Source: Cercospora beticola
Lineage: Eukaryota; Ascomycota; Dothideomycetes; Mycosphaerellales; Mycosphaerellaceae
Assembly (NCBI RefSeq): GCF_033473495.1
Contig: NC_088937.1
Coordinates: 682,001 to 746,000 of the forward strand
Length of the DNA: 64,000 nucleotides
Direction of reading: 5' to 3'
Shown here: positions 22,459-33,871 of the stretch, piece after piece
Layout of the letters: each line of letters begins with the position of its first letter
Numbering within the stretch: the first letter of the stretch is position 1
The notes under the pieces: generated by a model
Databases searched by the model: none
Seen by the model: only the letters and a program-made list of their open reading frames with translations
What the model was told of the DNA's origin: nothing
Translations under genes and position numbers: made by a program

Positions 22459-24837
22459 ATGTTTCACCATGTGGCCCAAGTCCAACCGCGCCAGCTATGG
22501 AATCTGCCCACCATCACGACGACGAATAGCCTGGCGCACTGCACGCCCTTCACCCTGCCCTCCGCCGGCGTGCTGTCGCTGGGAGACGACACCGTCATCA
22601 CCCTCACCACAGATGTCATCTTCCAGCCCGAATGCACTGGCGGGCCCCAGGCTGGCGATGTCTTCACCGTCGACCACCTCAGAGACCCCTTCTATGCGTC
22701 GACCATCCCCATGGTCTATGTCGTCAGCGCGGCGACCGTCATAGCATGGGTCTTGGTGATCATGCTTACAATCACGCCGAGAACCGGTTTCTTTGGCGCA
22801 CCGGGAGCACCAGCGTTTAGCAATGGGCATGGCATAATCGGAGGCGCCAACGGAGGCGTCATGGGTGTGACAGGAACAGGATCAAGACCATGGTTACAGA
22901 AGATTGCGGCGCTGGCCGTCGCGATTTCCCTCACAATCGCGACGGCCGACACGCTCGACGTGGCGGAGAAACAATATGGGAAAGGCTACTCAGACGCGAA
23001 CCTGCTGCGGAAAGAAGTGCTGGGTTCGTTGGAAATACGCATCACACGAGTGGTATCGGACATCTTCCTTTGGCTCGCACAGGTTCAAACTTTGATACGC
23101 CTCTTTCCGAGACACCGAGAGAAGGTCCTGATCAAATGGATTGGATTTGTTCTCATCATGTTCGACACGATCTTCTCGTGTCTGAACTCGTTCCTGATCA
23201 ACAGCGCCCTCCAAGGACGGAATATCGTGGATGCGATACCTGCACTATCATACCTATTCGAACTGGCCCTTGGACTTCTATACGCGGCATGGGTCTTGTA
23301 CTACTCCCTCACGAAACGAAGATACGCCTTCTACCACCCGAAAATGCGTAATATATTGCTGGTGGCATTTCTGTCCATCGTGTCGATCCTGACACCGGTC
23401 GTCTTCTTCATCACGGATGTGTCCAATCAGGACGTTGCTGGATGGGGAGATTACTTTCGCTGGGTCGGCGCCGCAGCTGCAAGTGTGGTCGTATGGGAAT
23501 GGGTTGAGCGAATAGAGGCTCTAGAACGGGATGACAAAAAGGACGGAATTCTGGGGCGAGAGATTTTCGACGGAGACGAGATGCTGGATGTGATTCCCGA
23601 CCAAGATGTGGCCTGGACTGAGAGCCGCAATCTCAGAAGAAACTTCCGGAGACGGCGTGACGATGGACCAGACGGCGGTGGCAATACGTCCAGCGCCATG
23701 GAACGAGGGCATGGACTCCACGGAGTCACCCAGCGATTCCGATCACGACACCAACAATCGCCATCCCACTTTCCTCTTGGACGGGCACATTCAGCTTCTG
23801 TGCCTACTAGCCGCGATAATATCAGACCTGGAGATCCCACCGATGCCACAGGTCAAAACACTGCGATACTCGGAGGACCAACGCCACCTCCTCAGGTTGC
23901 TAGTCCTGTGAGCCGGACAGACACTACCAGTGCAGCAAGCACGGTCTATGTCGTACGATATCATCCAATAGCCGATGTGCCTCAGCCTATTCGCAGGAGA
24001 GCGAACCCTGAACGAAGTGCGACGACGAGACCAGCCGCGCAGCGGCGAAGAACAGAAAACCAAGAATACTCTGAGAAGGACGTGATCGAGGGCGAAGAAG
24101 ACGTGCAACCCAACATTAACCGAGGGAACCGCCTATGGAACGTGGTGCCAAATCCTTTCAAGAGGAAACGCACCTCTCCTCCCACCGAAGTGCAAAGGGC
24201 ACGCCAGGCCGCAGGTCAGAGAGTGCCAACCCCTGGTAAGGAGTCATCTCGTTGGGATGTCAGGAACCGGTTGGGTACAATGGCTTCTGAGGCAGGGGAG
24301 AAAGTGCGAGAAAAGACGGAACGACGGCCTGAGCCCGATTTACCCGTGACCGTAATTCCAGCACAGCCCCGAGGCAGTAACCGCACCTGGAGCCCTGCCG
24401 ACCGCACACAAAGGATGAACGTACTGCGACCCATTGATACAGATCAACGCCCGCCAGCATCGCACGGTTCTGATCAGTCGGGCGATACTGGCTCGACAAC
24501 TCTGACGGCGAACAGTCAGCCTGTGCGATCGTCCCGACGGCCTGCCGTGCAGCGAGGCGACCACGGTGCTGCCAACGCTGTCATCGCGACGCAGTCGCCT
24601 GTGGAGTACGTGTCCCCCAGCAGGAATGGACCTCCGAGAGCGGACGATATCAGTCCAGTCAATGGGCGGAATGCTGGGACTATTGTAGTCCCAGCACCTC
24701 CGCGGCGAACACCTACACTTCAGACAAATACACCACCTATACGAAATGGTGCAAGTAGGAATTCAGGCATGGCAGCCTCGGGCTCGAACAGGAACACGCC
24801 ATCGAATGACAATAACGATGCGGCGAATGGTGCGTAG
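22459..24837 (+). CDS. palH: pH-response sensor PalH/Rim21
   Basis: Single exon, 792 residues, close to the size of characterised PalH proteins. A short N-terminal ectodomain with CTPFTLPSAGVLSLGD and FQPECTG is followed by seven hydrophobic segments. They start near YVVSAATVIAWVLVIMLTI, LQKIAALAVAISLTIA, IFLWLAQVQTLIRL, WIGFVLIMFDTIFSCLNSFL, LSYLFELALGLLYAAWVL, ILLVAFLSIVSILTPVVFF and YFRWVGAAAASVVVWEWVER. The long hydrophilic C-terminal tail is rich in Arg, Pro, Ser and Thr. PalH/Rim21 senses ambient alkaline pH at the plasma membrane and starts Pal/Rim signalling through PalF and the ESCRT machinery to PacC. The first ATG in frame is used as start. Confidence 0.93.
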   Translation: MFHHVAQVQPRQLWNLPTITTTNSLAHCTPFTLPSAGVLSLGDDTVITLTTDVIFQPECTGGPQAGDVFTVDHLRDPFYASTIPMVYVVSAATVIAWVLVIMLTITPRTGFFGAPGAPAFSNGHGIIGGANGGVMGVTGTGSRPWLQKIAALAVAISLTIATADTLDVAEKQYGKGYSDANLLRKEVLGSLEIRITRVVSDIFLWLAQVQTLIRLFPRHREKVLIKWIGFVLIMFDTIFSCLNSFLINSALQGRNIVDAIPALSYLFELALGLLYAAWVLYYSLTKRRYAFYHPKMRNILLVAFLSIVSILTPVVFFITDVSNQDVAGWGDYFRWVGAAAASVVVWEWVERIEALERDDKKDGILGREIFDGDEMLDVIPDQDVAWTESRNLRRNFRRRRDDGPDGGGNTSSAMERGHGLHGVTQRFRSRHQQSPSHFPLGRAHSASVPTSRDNIRPGDPTDATGQNTAILGGPTPPPQVASPVSRTDTTSAASTVYVVRYHPIADVPQPIRRRANPERSATTRPAAQRRRTENQEYSEKDVIEGEEDVQPNINRGNRLWNVVPNPFKRKRTSPPTEVQRARQAAGQRVPTPGKESSRWDVRNRLGTMASEAGEKVREKTERRPEPDLPVTVIPAQPRGSNRTWSPADRTQRMNVLRPIDTDQRPPASHGSDQSGDTGSTTLTANSQPVRSSRRPAVQRGDHGAANAVIATQSPVEYVSPSRNGPPRADDISPVNGRNAGTIVVPAPPRRTPTLQTNTPPIRNGASRNSGMAASGSNRNTPSNDNNDAANGA

Positions 24838-25731
24838 AGCGGGTCATCGGGTTCGCATTTCACGGCTTTGGGTTGATGTACTTCTTCATTATTGATTTAG
24901 CGTGGCGCTGGCGGTATATACCCTCACCCAACTTTTCTGGGTCAGGGGGTCATGAGGTTTCGGAACGATATTTGTGGCATTTCATGGACGGCGGAAAAAG
25001 GCTACGGCTTTTATATGACGGCGCGCAAAATTTGGAACTTCTCGTACGAGCGAGTGGGACATGTGTTTTGTTTCACGACATTTGTTCGTCTGATGAAACA
25101 GGAAGAGATGGATTGGCATTTTCTGTAGATAAAGCGAAGACACTTTCGGAGTGTCTTGTATATATGTCGATACCAGACGACAATTTACTACTGAGAACAA
25201 TTGGCTTGATTCGCATTTCTCGTTTTGAGGATCAGTAATCGCTATTTCCGTACATCACCCCTTCTCACCTCTCCTCGGTAGGGGTATAATGTACACCGCT
25301 CTCGCAGAATATCACTAGTATGCGCTCATGACTTTCAACCCAATGACAGTCTCCCCTCTCCTCCTTCTCCTCTCCTCTCTCTGCTCCCTCCCCTTCCTCT
25401 CACCTCTTCACACTTCGCATGCAGTCTAGATTAAGATTGCGACATGCTAGAAACGGAACGATATTCAAGCAATTGCAAGCGTTGATCCAAGAAAGATAAA
25501 GAACAGTCCAAAATAAAGTAGTAGATTACACACCCAAGAACGCTATGCACAATGCCGCACAGAAACATGAATGTGCGGCTCCCGAGCAAGAGCACGCCAA
25601 CAATCGATCCAAGGAGCAGAGGCGCGATACCCGCTGTTCCACTTCGAGCCGCGACCTGTTGACCATGTAGCAAGGGCAGTGATGCCCATCTCCCCCGCCA
25701 ACTTGTCGTCGCTCCATCCCGTTCACAGTCT
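24838..25731. other. Intergenic between palH and the Arg/Ser-rich gene
   Basis: Convergent 3' regions. A pyrimidine-rich tract (CTCC-type repeats) runs from about 25350 to 25410. A 121-codon frame at 24873-25238 looks like palH 3' untranslated sequence. Confidence 0.5.
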
Positions 25732-26543
25732 CTAACTCGCCTTGACAGCCAACCCCGCCGGAACACTCGCACTCTGCAAAATATGCTTAAGAGAGTCAGA
25801 TCCATACTCCAACCTCTTCTGCTTCCCACCACCTCCTCCACCTCCACTCTCCTCCTCCTTCTTCTTCGTCCCCGGCGGAGGCCCACAATACCGTCCATGA
25901 TGATCCATATGCCCGCTCGCCACAGCAGTATTAACAACCGCATTCGCACTCCTCTCCACAGCTTTCGTACTCCTCTCCACAGCCCTCGCACTCCTCAAAC
26001 TCGCATCCGCCGCGCGTTCCGCAGCATCCGCACTCCGATGCGAAGCGTCTGCAGAGCGATTAGAGCCTTTGGCAGAAGATTGGGATGCGAGGGCGGATTT
26101 CCAGGTTGGGTAGACGGCGATGATTGTTGCGGCGGAGGCGAGAGTGGCCCAGAGGGTTTTCTTTTTGAACCAGGGTTTGTCTTCTAGGGGCATGAGCATG
26201 TCTTCTTGCGGTGGAGGGGGTGGAGGGTCGGCGCGGTGGCCCCGTGGAGAAGGGGACCGGGAGTAGGAGTAGCGTCTTCGGCGGCGACGGTGGCCGCCGC
26301 GGGATCGTGATCTTCGACGGGGAGAGGGAGACCGGGAGGACATGGAGGATGAGGAGGAGATTCTGATTGGGTGGGTGTGTCGTCAGTACTGCAGTACGTA
26401 TACGGGTGGAAGATGGGAAGGGTAGGGTCTCACCTGGACAGCTGATCGCGGCTAGAGTAGGCGCTGTCGTAGCTCTGCCGATGGTATGGCGAGGGTCTCG
26501 ACCTCACGTATGGGTCTCTTGGATCTCTTCCTCGTTCGGGCAT
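25732..26543 (-). CDS. Arg/Ser-rich single-pass membrane protein with 7-residue repeats
   Basis: Two exons, 26543-26434 and 26362-25732, give 246 residues. The first exon (MPERGRDPRDPYVRSRPSPY) is missed if the first ATG of the long frame (26343) is taken. The N-terminal half is rich in Arg, Ser and Pro (RRRSRSRGGHRRRRRRYSYS), then has a Pro6 run. A hydrophobic segment (KKKTLWATLASAATIIAVYP) could span or insert in a membrane. Next come about six 7-residue units of the pattern RSADAxx/RSxxAVE, likely forming an amphipathic helix. A Gly9 run and KKKEEE precede the C-terminus. No known domain recognised. The Arg/Ser part resembles splicing SR tails but no RRM is present. Confidence 0.7.
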
Positions 26544-27254
26544 GGCTATTGGCGATCGCTGCGAAGTTGTTGTTGCATGAAGAAGGTGAAGTCGACGAGA
26601 GTTGGAGGTGAGTTCGGGTGATGACTGCGACGCGCACGGGCGACACGATACTTGTTATAGATCTGGGAGAGCCAACCCGCCAGTGGGGGCTGGCTGCGTT
26701 ATCTCGACCTCGGGCGGAAGTCGAATGCTACCACCTTGACCATTGTGGCTTGCTAGTGGACACGAACAGGCGTGACATCATGTCGTGGGGTTTTGTGGTA
26801 AATGCAGGCCATCATCCAGGCATTCAGACGAACGAGTCCAAGTTTCCACGATGCTCAGCCATCGTGGCCAACAATAGACTTCGTAGGGAGTATCCGGGTA
26901 GATGCGCACAGGGTTGGCCGCGTGTGTGGGCTTCACGATGTCGTCGATGTTGTGTGTTTCGAGTGATCGCAATGGCTGGAAAGTGAAGCTGGTAGCGGGT
27001 GTGATCGATGGGTTACCCCAGCTCATATGTGTCGGAAGCCCAGACGTGAAGGCTAATCCCTGCATGGAGTTCTGTGAAACTGCCCAATATGAGGGTGACA
27101 CATATTTCGGTTTGGTCTGGTGCCGCACACGCGATCCAAATTACAACTCCGACATGCACCGAATTTCGAAGATCGGAGCACGTCTTACTGCGATGTTGGT
27201 GAGATTGCTGAAGAGAGCGCTTTCCAAATTGAGTATCACAATCCAACCTGCCCG
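26544..27254. other. Region without a supportable gene
   Basis: Upstream of the Arg/Ser-rich gene. Several overlapping frames of about 110-120 codons on both strands (for example 26902-27258 plus) show no domain, no signal peptide and no clear splice partners. Confidence 0.45.
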
Positions 27255-28173
27255 CTAACGCGAGAGAGAACGACACAGCCATTGACTGATCTTTGCTATG
27301 CGCATTGTCTCCTCATTTGCTCCAGCTTGCATATCTGAGATCTGTCCGTGAAGCCCATTGCTGGTGGGCGACGCAGACGTGATGACGCGCATTGGGCCCG
27401 AGTTCTCGTTCGGCGGCAGTTGCTGCGCAAACAGCTCAGCAAACTGCAAGGAACAGGCATAGATGTGCCCACTTTCTTCAGTTGATGTCGCCCGCTGCCG
27501 TACTGTCGTGCTTCGGTCCTCGCGTCGAGTCAGCTGCAACGCATCACGCATGAGCGTTGCCGTGGATTTCCATTCGCCGACTAGCTGTAATAGCATGCCG
27601 CTCTCGCGCTGAAGAGCCACTACCATTGGTAGATCTACATATTTATCCTCTGCGGGCTCGTTCGGAGCTGAGAATCCAATTGTACAACGCCGTATGATAC
27701 GTCTGGCGATCTTGAAGGAGGCGCGGGCTCAGCTTACGCATGCAATTTGCACAATTTCCGTCCCGGAGATGGTCAGATGTATATATTGGCACTGGCTTTG
27801 TTGTCAGCGATTGGCAAGATGCTGGCGTCAAGAGCAAAGACTCATGCAAGCTCCATTGCCCGCTGACGACTTCACTCGCTTCGTCATTATTGAGTCTAGA
27901 CTCGAAAGCAGTCCCTTGAGGCGAGGCCGGAAACCACGGATTGACTCGACCCTTACCTGCCTGCTTTCGATAAGTGCCTCGCCATGCCAACATGCAAAAC
28001 GCTGGAAAACTGGCGGAGGTTTCTTCACGACTGCACTCCGGGCAAGCATCGAGGCCTCCTGCTGCACCTACCTTCCCTAAGTCCATCACTCCGATATTGC
28101 GGTTCTTGTTCTTGCACTTGTCGCCGCATAGGCTGCATGCTGTCTTTGCTCGTAGCGAGTCTGCACCAAGCAT
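27255..28173 (-). CDS. Possible two-exon hypothetical protein, Cys-rich N-terminus
   Basis: Low-confidence model: exons 28173-27738 and 27667-27255, joined by a 70-base phase-1 intron (C|GTAAGC...TTCTCAG), give 282 residues. The N-terminus has several cysteine pairs (CSLCGDKCKNK, then CPECSREE, later CANC), which could bind zinc. The second exon is helical and Gln/Glu-rich (LVGEWKSTATLMRDALQLTR). A further intron near AGKG, where GTAAGG occurs, is possible. I recognise no family. It may be a regulator or a spurious frame. Confidence 0.3.
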
Positions 28174-28522
28174 TCATTCAAGGCTGGGTTCATCTGTATG
28201 TTGCGACTCGCTTCAGGGCGACCTGAATGCTATGCTCGCGGTACGCGAGGTTGAGGGTGCTTTCTGCACGCACCCAATGCAATGCGTCTTTTGCACCACG
28301 CAGCTCGAGAGCATGGCGCTTCATCACCGTTTCGCCTGTGAATGTTCAGATCACTGCCTCGCTGATGTATCCGTCTCTTCGAGACACAGCTCGCGGAACC
28401 GCAGGCCTGAGTGCCCGCTCATCGTCAAGAGCTTGCCATGGTGAGGCCGTACTTCTTGAGCTGGTTCGGGTGTTTTCGTCCGCGTACGGAGTCGCTAGTT
28501 AGGCGAGGCATCTCATGTCTCG

Positions 28523-30759
28523 ATGACGGTCTCAGGCTCGTGCAGTATCGCCAGCCGCGTCGCAAGCGTACACCGCGATGCGGCATGTCCGGCACGCGTG
28601 CATTCGTGGCTCGCACGCGGATGGTGGGAAGAGGCGAAGTTGATGTTCGGCGCAAGCCAACGACGCAACTCCCTCGCAGCACGTGTTGCCCAATTTCCCT
28701 CCGACGCCGACCTCCGCTTTGCCATCAACACCTCGCTTGCCATTAAAAACAATGCTTCACAGCCAGATCGGCTGCCGCTAGCAGGACACAACTACAGATC
28801 GCCTTCGCACAACCATCCAGGTCTCGGAGTCTCGCTGCACAAGGTCAACAAACGGAATACGTGAGCAGAATCCGCCTTTACACTTAGCATGAAGCTAACG
28901 ACCGGGGCAGCCCATCGAAGGCGTTTGAAGCCTCGCAGCTCAATTTCACTCATGGCGTAGCATCTGGCGACCCATACCCAGACAGCGTGATCTTGTGGAC
29001 GAGACTCGCGCCCATCACAGCGTCGAACGATACCGCAAGCAACGCGACTGTCAGCGGTTATGTTCCACTTTACAATCACGGCCCAAAGCAAGTGTCTACA
29101 GCTCCCGTCTGTGCGGAGTGGAGGATGGCCAGAACACCGGACTTCGAGCATGTCGAGAGTAGCGGCACGGCATACACTTCCAGCGATATTGACTACACGA
29201 TTAAGGTTGAAGCTGGCAACTTGACTTCATGGACAAGATACTACTATCAGTTCAACGTTTGTGGGAGCAACAATACCAGTCCGCTAGGCCGTACCAAGAC
29301 AACACCATATCCGCACGATTACGTGGACAACGTCGGACTTGCGGTGTACTCTTGCAGCAACTTTCCATTTGGCTTTTTCAATGCTTATGGGAACCCAGTT
29401 CGCAAAGATTCCGTGGACTTTGTTCTACACTTGGGAGACTACATTTACGAGTACGCTGGAGACGGAGACTATGGATATGGACAGTCCATTGGACGTGTGC
29501 CGAAGCCAGAAAGCATCATATACACTCTTGATGACTACCGACAAAGGCACGCCACTTATCGCACTGACGAGGATCTGCTGCTGTCCCATCAAACGTATCC
29601 TTGGATTCCGACCTGGGATGATCACGAGGTATGCACTGCTGAGCGACCATGTGCCATGATTCATTGACTTATGACTGTCAGGTTTCCGACAATACATACC
29701 GCGACGGCGCTTCCGAGCTGAATAACACTGAGGCTTCATTCGTCCAGGATGGTGGTGTATCTGTTGACCAGCGCAAGATGAATGCTGTCCGGGCTTACTT
29801 CGAATGGATGCCAATTCGACAAGTCGAGATGGACGACAATCTTCGCATCTGGCGTAGCTTCCAGATTGGCTCGCTGTTCGACTTGATCATGCTTGACACT
29901 CGACAGTACGATCGCTCGATCACCGACTTGTACTGGAACACGTAAGTCATGCAAGATCGATCAACACCGAGATCTTCTATTCTGACTAGGTGGCAGCGAC
30001 TACATCCACTCTATCTCCAATGACGCCGGCAGATCCATGATGGGCTCTCGCCAAGAGAACTGGTTCTACAACTCCCTGGGCGAGTCTGCAAACAGAGGGG
30101 CAAGATGGCGAATCATCGGATCGCAGACAGTGTTCTCGCGCATCAACGAATCTGTGTCCTACGGAAACGTCAATCCACTTGACTACGACGCCTGGGACGG
30201 ATATCAAGCCAACCGCAACAGGACCTTGAACTACCTCACTGAGAACAACATTGGCAACAATATCGTGATAAGCGGCGATAGTCACGCTAGCTGGGTCTCA
30301 GATCTTGCTTGGCTGGACCATTCGAACTACTCCGCTGACACCGGTGCTGGAGCCCTTGGAGTCGAGTTCGCCGGCTCAGCTGTATCATCGCCATGTCCTT
30401 ATGGCCAGAACATCACACAGCTATCAGCCAACAACTACTCCGATGCCCTCGAAGCGGCGAACGCTGAGCTTCACTGGAACGACGTATACTATCGCGGTTA
30501 CTTCGAATTGCACATCAGCTACGATGAAGTCAACGCGAGCTATTTCGGACTACCTACAATTGTGACGAGAAATCCACTGGAGATCGGCCTGGCCAACTTC
30601 ACTGTCAAGACTGGGGAGAATGCTCTGCAGAGGCCGATTGCAGGAGGTATTGCCGAGAGCGGAAGCTTGAAGGGAGGATCTATTAGGCAGACCAATATCA
30701 CGAACAATACCGAAACAGGACAGTGGACAATCAGCATGTTCAACCAGGAGGATATCTAG
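28523..30759 (+). CDS. PhoD-like phosphatase/phosphodiesterase
   Basis: Four exons, 28523-28860, 28911-29628, 29682-29941 and 29997-30759, give 692 residues. Exons 2-4 are firm; the first exon could start at 28643 (MFGASQRR) or continue from an unseen upstream exon, since no signal peptide is visible. The PhoD N-terminal domain begins NFTHGVASGDPYPDSVILW. The metallophosphatase core has DFVLHLGDYIYEYAGDGDYG, the TWDDHE metal-binding box, LDTRQYDRS and ISGDSHASWVSD. Many N-x-S/T sites suggest a secreted or vacuolar glycoprotein. PhoD enzymes are Ca/Fe-dependent alkaline phosphatases or phosphodiesterases, in many organisms induced by phosphate limitation. Substrate here unknown. Confidence 0.88.
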
Positions 30760-31167
30760 AGCAGATGCCAGCATAATCTGCGACCACGAGAACTTGTACA
30801 TAGCCACGAAGAAGAAGATGAATCGCAATGCTACAGAAGCATGGAAGACTGCATGATTGTTCTAAAGCGATGCTAATGCATTCCATAGCATGGTGCCTGC
30901 CAAGTTTAGCCGGCGGAGTGACGTAGCCAGAAAGCGATGTTTCAGGATGCGACTTCCAGCGACCGCCTTCGCCAATGCTTCAACACCCTCGCTTCGCAGG
31001 CGCCAACGAGCGTGAGAATGGCCCTGCCACTGCGGCTGCAGAGATAAGTGAAAATATTTCCCATGTCATCCTTCACCAACATCACACCTCATCCTTGACC
31101 GCAGCCTGGCGCTGGCCGCCAGACCTGATTCAATACCCTCACATACGGCCCTCATCTACACCTCATC
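30760..31167. other. Intergenic, promoter of the thaumatin-like gene
   Basis: 408 bases between the phosphatase stop and the next start, same strand. No specific site recognised. Confidence 0.5.
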
Positions 31168-32148
31168 ATGCGTCCTCTCATTTTGTGTCTGAGCGCCTCA
31201 GCAGCCGCTACTACTCATCACTTCAACAGCCACCTCGAGACACGACAGAGTAACGGCAGCATACAAATCGCAATCGTGAACAAATGTCCTGATATCATCT
31301 GGCCTGGGATCGCGGAGAACGACGGCGAATCATCTGATGGGTTCGAACTGGCAGCCGGGAGCAACAGAACGATATCCGTCGCTGCAGATTGGAAAGGTCG
31401 CATCTGGGGCCGAACGAATTGCACGTTCCCCAACGGCGAGAACCTGCCTGGCAACTGCCTCACAGGAGAATGCGGCGCCCTCAAATGCCGTCAAGCAGGC
31501 AACCCACCCGCAACCCTCGCAGAATTCGACATGTACGGCGCAGCAGAACAAGCCTATTACGACATCAGCCTCGTAGACGGCTACAACCTGCCCATGGCAA
31601 TCGTTCTCGAACCCAACAACGTCCCAACCCTAGCAAACGTCAAACTCAGCGACAAAATCCCCTCTTGCGTCGGCAGCATCGATGGCTTCGCCTCCGCCGC
31701 AGATTTCAACCCCTACTCCAACAACCAACAATTCCTCGGAACATCCAACACCGACCAACTCCCCTTCGAAACAAAAACCACCGCCCAGTTCATCGGCTCC
31801 TGGTGTCCCTTCGACCTCCTCGTCACCCCACCAAAAGTCCCGGGAAATGGCGTCTACCCTTACCCTGACGGGAATATCAAGAGACCGGATTTCAGCCCTT
31901 GCAATTCGGCGTGTCAGAAATATGGGAGGGCTAAGTACTGCTGTACGGGAAGATACGATCGTGGGAATTGTGATCCGAATTATTATGCCAAAGCGGCCAA
32001 GGCTGTTTGTCCGGATGCATATTCGTATCCGCATGATGATACGAAGAGTGTTTTTGGGGTGGCGAGGGGTGGGAATTGGCAGGTTGTGTTTTGTCCGGGA
32101 GGGAGGAGTACGAATATTTTGGCGACGGTGGCTGGGAAGGCGGGTTGA
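31168..32148 (+). CDS. Secreted thaumatin-like (PR-5 type) protein
   Basis: Single exon, 326 residues. A signal peptide is likely (MRPLILCLSASAAATTHHF), followed by a possible dibasic-type processing region (LETRQ). The thaumatin fold is seen in IQIAIVNKCPDIIWPGIAEN, ISVAADWKGRIWGRTNC, NCLTGECGALKC, PATLAEFDMYG, YYDISLVDGYNLPMAI and the C-terminal CNSACQKYGRAKYCCTG. At least twelve cysteines would form the disulphide network. Fungal thaumatin-like proteins are extracellular; some relatives act on beta-1,3-glucan, and roles in wall remodelling or host interaction have been suggested. The acidic-cleft residues were not verified. The function here is inference. Confidence 0.9.
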   Translation: MRPLILCLSASAAATTHHFNSHLETRQSNGSIQIAIVNKCPDIIWPGIAENDGESSDGFELAAGSNRTISVAADWKGRIWGRTNCTFPNGENLPGNCLTGECGALKCRQAGNPPATLAEFDMYGAAEQAYYDISLVDGYNLPMAIVLEPNNVPTLANVKLSDKIPSCVGSIDGFASAADFNPYSNNQQFLGTSNTDQLPFETKTTAQFIGSWCPFDLLVTPPKVPGNGVYPYPDGNIKRPDFSPCNSACQKYGRAKYCCTGRYDRGNCDPNYYAKAAKAVCPDAYSYPHDDTKSVFGVARGGNWQVVFCPGGRSTNILATVAGKAG

Positions 32149-32621
32149 AATGGAGAAGGGGAGGGATTGTGTTGGAGGTTTGTGTGATGCAGTTTTTGAT
32201 ACCCCTTTATTTCATAACTTTTCTGTATGTCAAGGTGCTTGGCTCATCGATTCAAGCATGGCATCGTGGGGCTGGAATAAGCCTGAACGAAATTGAGGGT
32301 GATTCTTGAGGATCGGGGCTGTAGTGTGCACGTGGTCTAACTTCATCACGTCCTGTGGAGACATGTGAGGAGAAATAGAGCAGAAAAGTGGTTACATTGG
32401 GAATTGGTTATTACTGAATATGCGAAGTCCACGGCATGTTCAGCACCTTCAAGTCGCAAACCTTGGGGTTTCTTCTTCTTGCGAACACTGATTTGAGAAT
32501 TGCTCGTTTCGTCTCTAATGCTTGTCGTGGTTGAACGCTTCTTTCAGAGCCTCTCTCAGCTCAGTCTACGCACCGTTCCATTCTATACGCCGCCTTTGAC
32601 AAACCCAGCACGTCCTCAAAA
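32149..32621. other. Intergenic
   Basis: Convergent 3' ends of the thaumatin-like gene and the first gene of the F-box/2EXR-like block. Nothing further seen. Confidence 0.55.
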
Positions 32622-33299
32622 CTAGAGTCCCCGCGCAGTGTCCGTCCCCCGCTTTGGAAAAGCAGGATGCTCGAGTCCAATATCGATCAAATGAGATGGC
32701 CCAAGGCTCCACTCCAAACTCTCAAGGCCCAACTCCTCAGCGAAACTGACCATGCCTTTCCTCAGATGCATGAGAGAGGAGCGCTCACCTCTCTCGTCTC
32801 TCTCGATCACCTGTCTCGCAATTTCGTCTCGGGTCTTGCATACGTGATGGGTACTAAAGAGCGGCAACCCAAACTTCCGAGTGTCGAAGAGAGAGCCGAG
32901 TTGATATGGTTCTAGGAGTTTCCACTTCTTTGAGACGTTGTCGTATTCTTCGAAAACCATAATCTCGCTGTAGAGAATTGATTCGGTTTCGAGCTTCATC
33001 TGGCGGCAAGCGATGAGGAATTCAGGGGGTGTGATTCGATCGAGGGATCCGTGTAGTTGGCTGGCGCAACTCCATGATGTGCAGGTGTAGGGATTTGGGG
33101 CTTGGAGGTTGGAGAGACGAACTGGTTTCCCTCCGCTCAGAGTGGCGACTTGGTGTTCGATGTCTTTGGTGAGGGCCATGCGCCAGATTTCGTTGCGGAG
33201 CTCGCCGGGGAGGCGCAGGAGTGGTGATTGCGAGTTCTCGAGTTGAGTTGGAAGGGGACTCGACGACTCGAGTTTGTCGAGAGTTGATTCTGACGCCAT
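32622..33299 (-). CDS. F-box/2EXR-like protein, paralogue 3
   Basis: Single exon, 225 residues. The start box is SPLLRLPGELRNEIWRMALT, then come ITPPEFLIACRQMKLETESI, LYSEIMVFEEYDN, PYQLGSLFDTRKFGLPLFST and the C-terminal FAEELGLESLEWSLGPSH. These blocks recur in the same order in the next gene (33872-34531) and, more diverged, at 35077-35850. The CRQMKLE and EEYD blocks are diagnostic for this subgroup. No enzyme motif. Function unknown. The upstream region carries CATTCAC repeats shared with the neighbouring paralogue. Confidence 0.8.
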   Translation of the reverse strand: MASESTLDKLESSSPLPTQLENSQSPLLRLPGELRNEIWRMALTKDIEHQVATLSGGKPVRLSNLQAPNPYTCTSWSCASQLHGSLDRITPPEFLIACRQMKLETESILYSEIMVFEEYDNVSKKWKLLEPYQLGSLFDTRKFGLPLFSTHHVCKTRDEIARQVIERDERGERSSLMHLRKGMVSFAEELGLESLEWSLGPSHLIDIGLEHPAFPKRGTDTARGL

Positions 33300-33871
33300 C
33301 TTGTTTTGTAGAAGAGCTAGTCGGGTCAGAAAGGTATTGCCGCTGTGGTTATACGGACTGGAGGCACCTTCTTCGCTGTGTAGTCTATGGATCCAAGTAT
33401 TCTGCGATCGGGGTGGTGAGTATCGAAATGAGTGGCAGAACCTGGGTCATAGTTGTAGTATTCAGGTGCTGTTCAGGTGCGAAGAGCTGTGCCTCCATTC
33501 ACTTGTCTCCAGAATCTCATTCACTAAGTTGTGCCTCCATTCACCTGTTTTCAGGGTGTCATTCACTGTGTCCATTCACCCCAGGATTGGAAATGAGAAC
33601 TTCTGCTGATGTTGAATGTAGAACAAAAAGGTGGAAGGTTACTTGAAGCATCTCTTGAACTGTGATCGATTCAAGGCTAGCATAGTCGCAACATGCTCGA
33701 GTGTTACGATCTATCTTTCCTTCCCGCTTTTCTACGTCGTGCGGTCTGTTTGGTGCTTCTCCATATCATAACTCTCCAAGTCTCTTCTCCGATACGCGCG
33801 CTTCTCCACCCGTTCTGGAGACATTGCAGTCACCAAAAACGCCTCTACAATGCTTGTCGTCTGTGACTAGG
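33300..33871. promoter_or_regulatory. Upstream region of paralogue 3
   Basis: 572 bases that hold the promoter of the gene ending at 33299 and the 3' end of the next paralogue, plus the CATTCAC repeat described separately. Confidence 0.5.
33489..33585. repeat. 42-base tandem repeat with CATTCAC heptamers
   Basis: GTGCCTCCATTCAC starts at 33489 and again at 33531, giving two imperfect 42-base units. CATTCAC occurs five times in about 95 bases. A related block lies at 34717-34766 upstream of the next paralogue. Confidence 0.7.

Noticed and set aside
24873..25238. Frame of 121 codons after palH
   Set aside because: Lies in the probable 3' untranslated region and shows no protein features.
26544..27254. 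Several 110-120 codon frames on both strands
   Set aside because: Mutually overlapping, no signal peptide, domain or consistent splicing.
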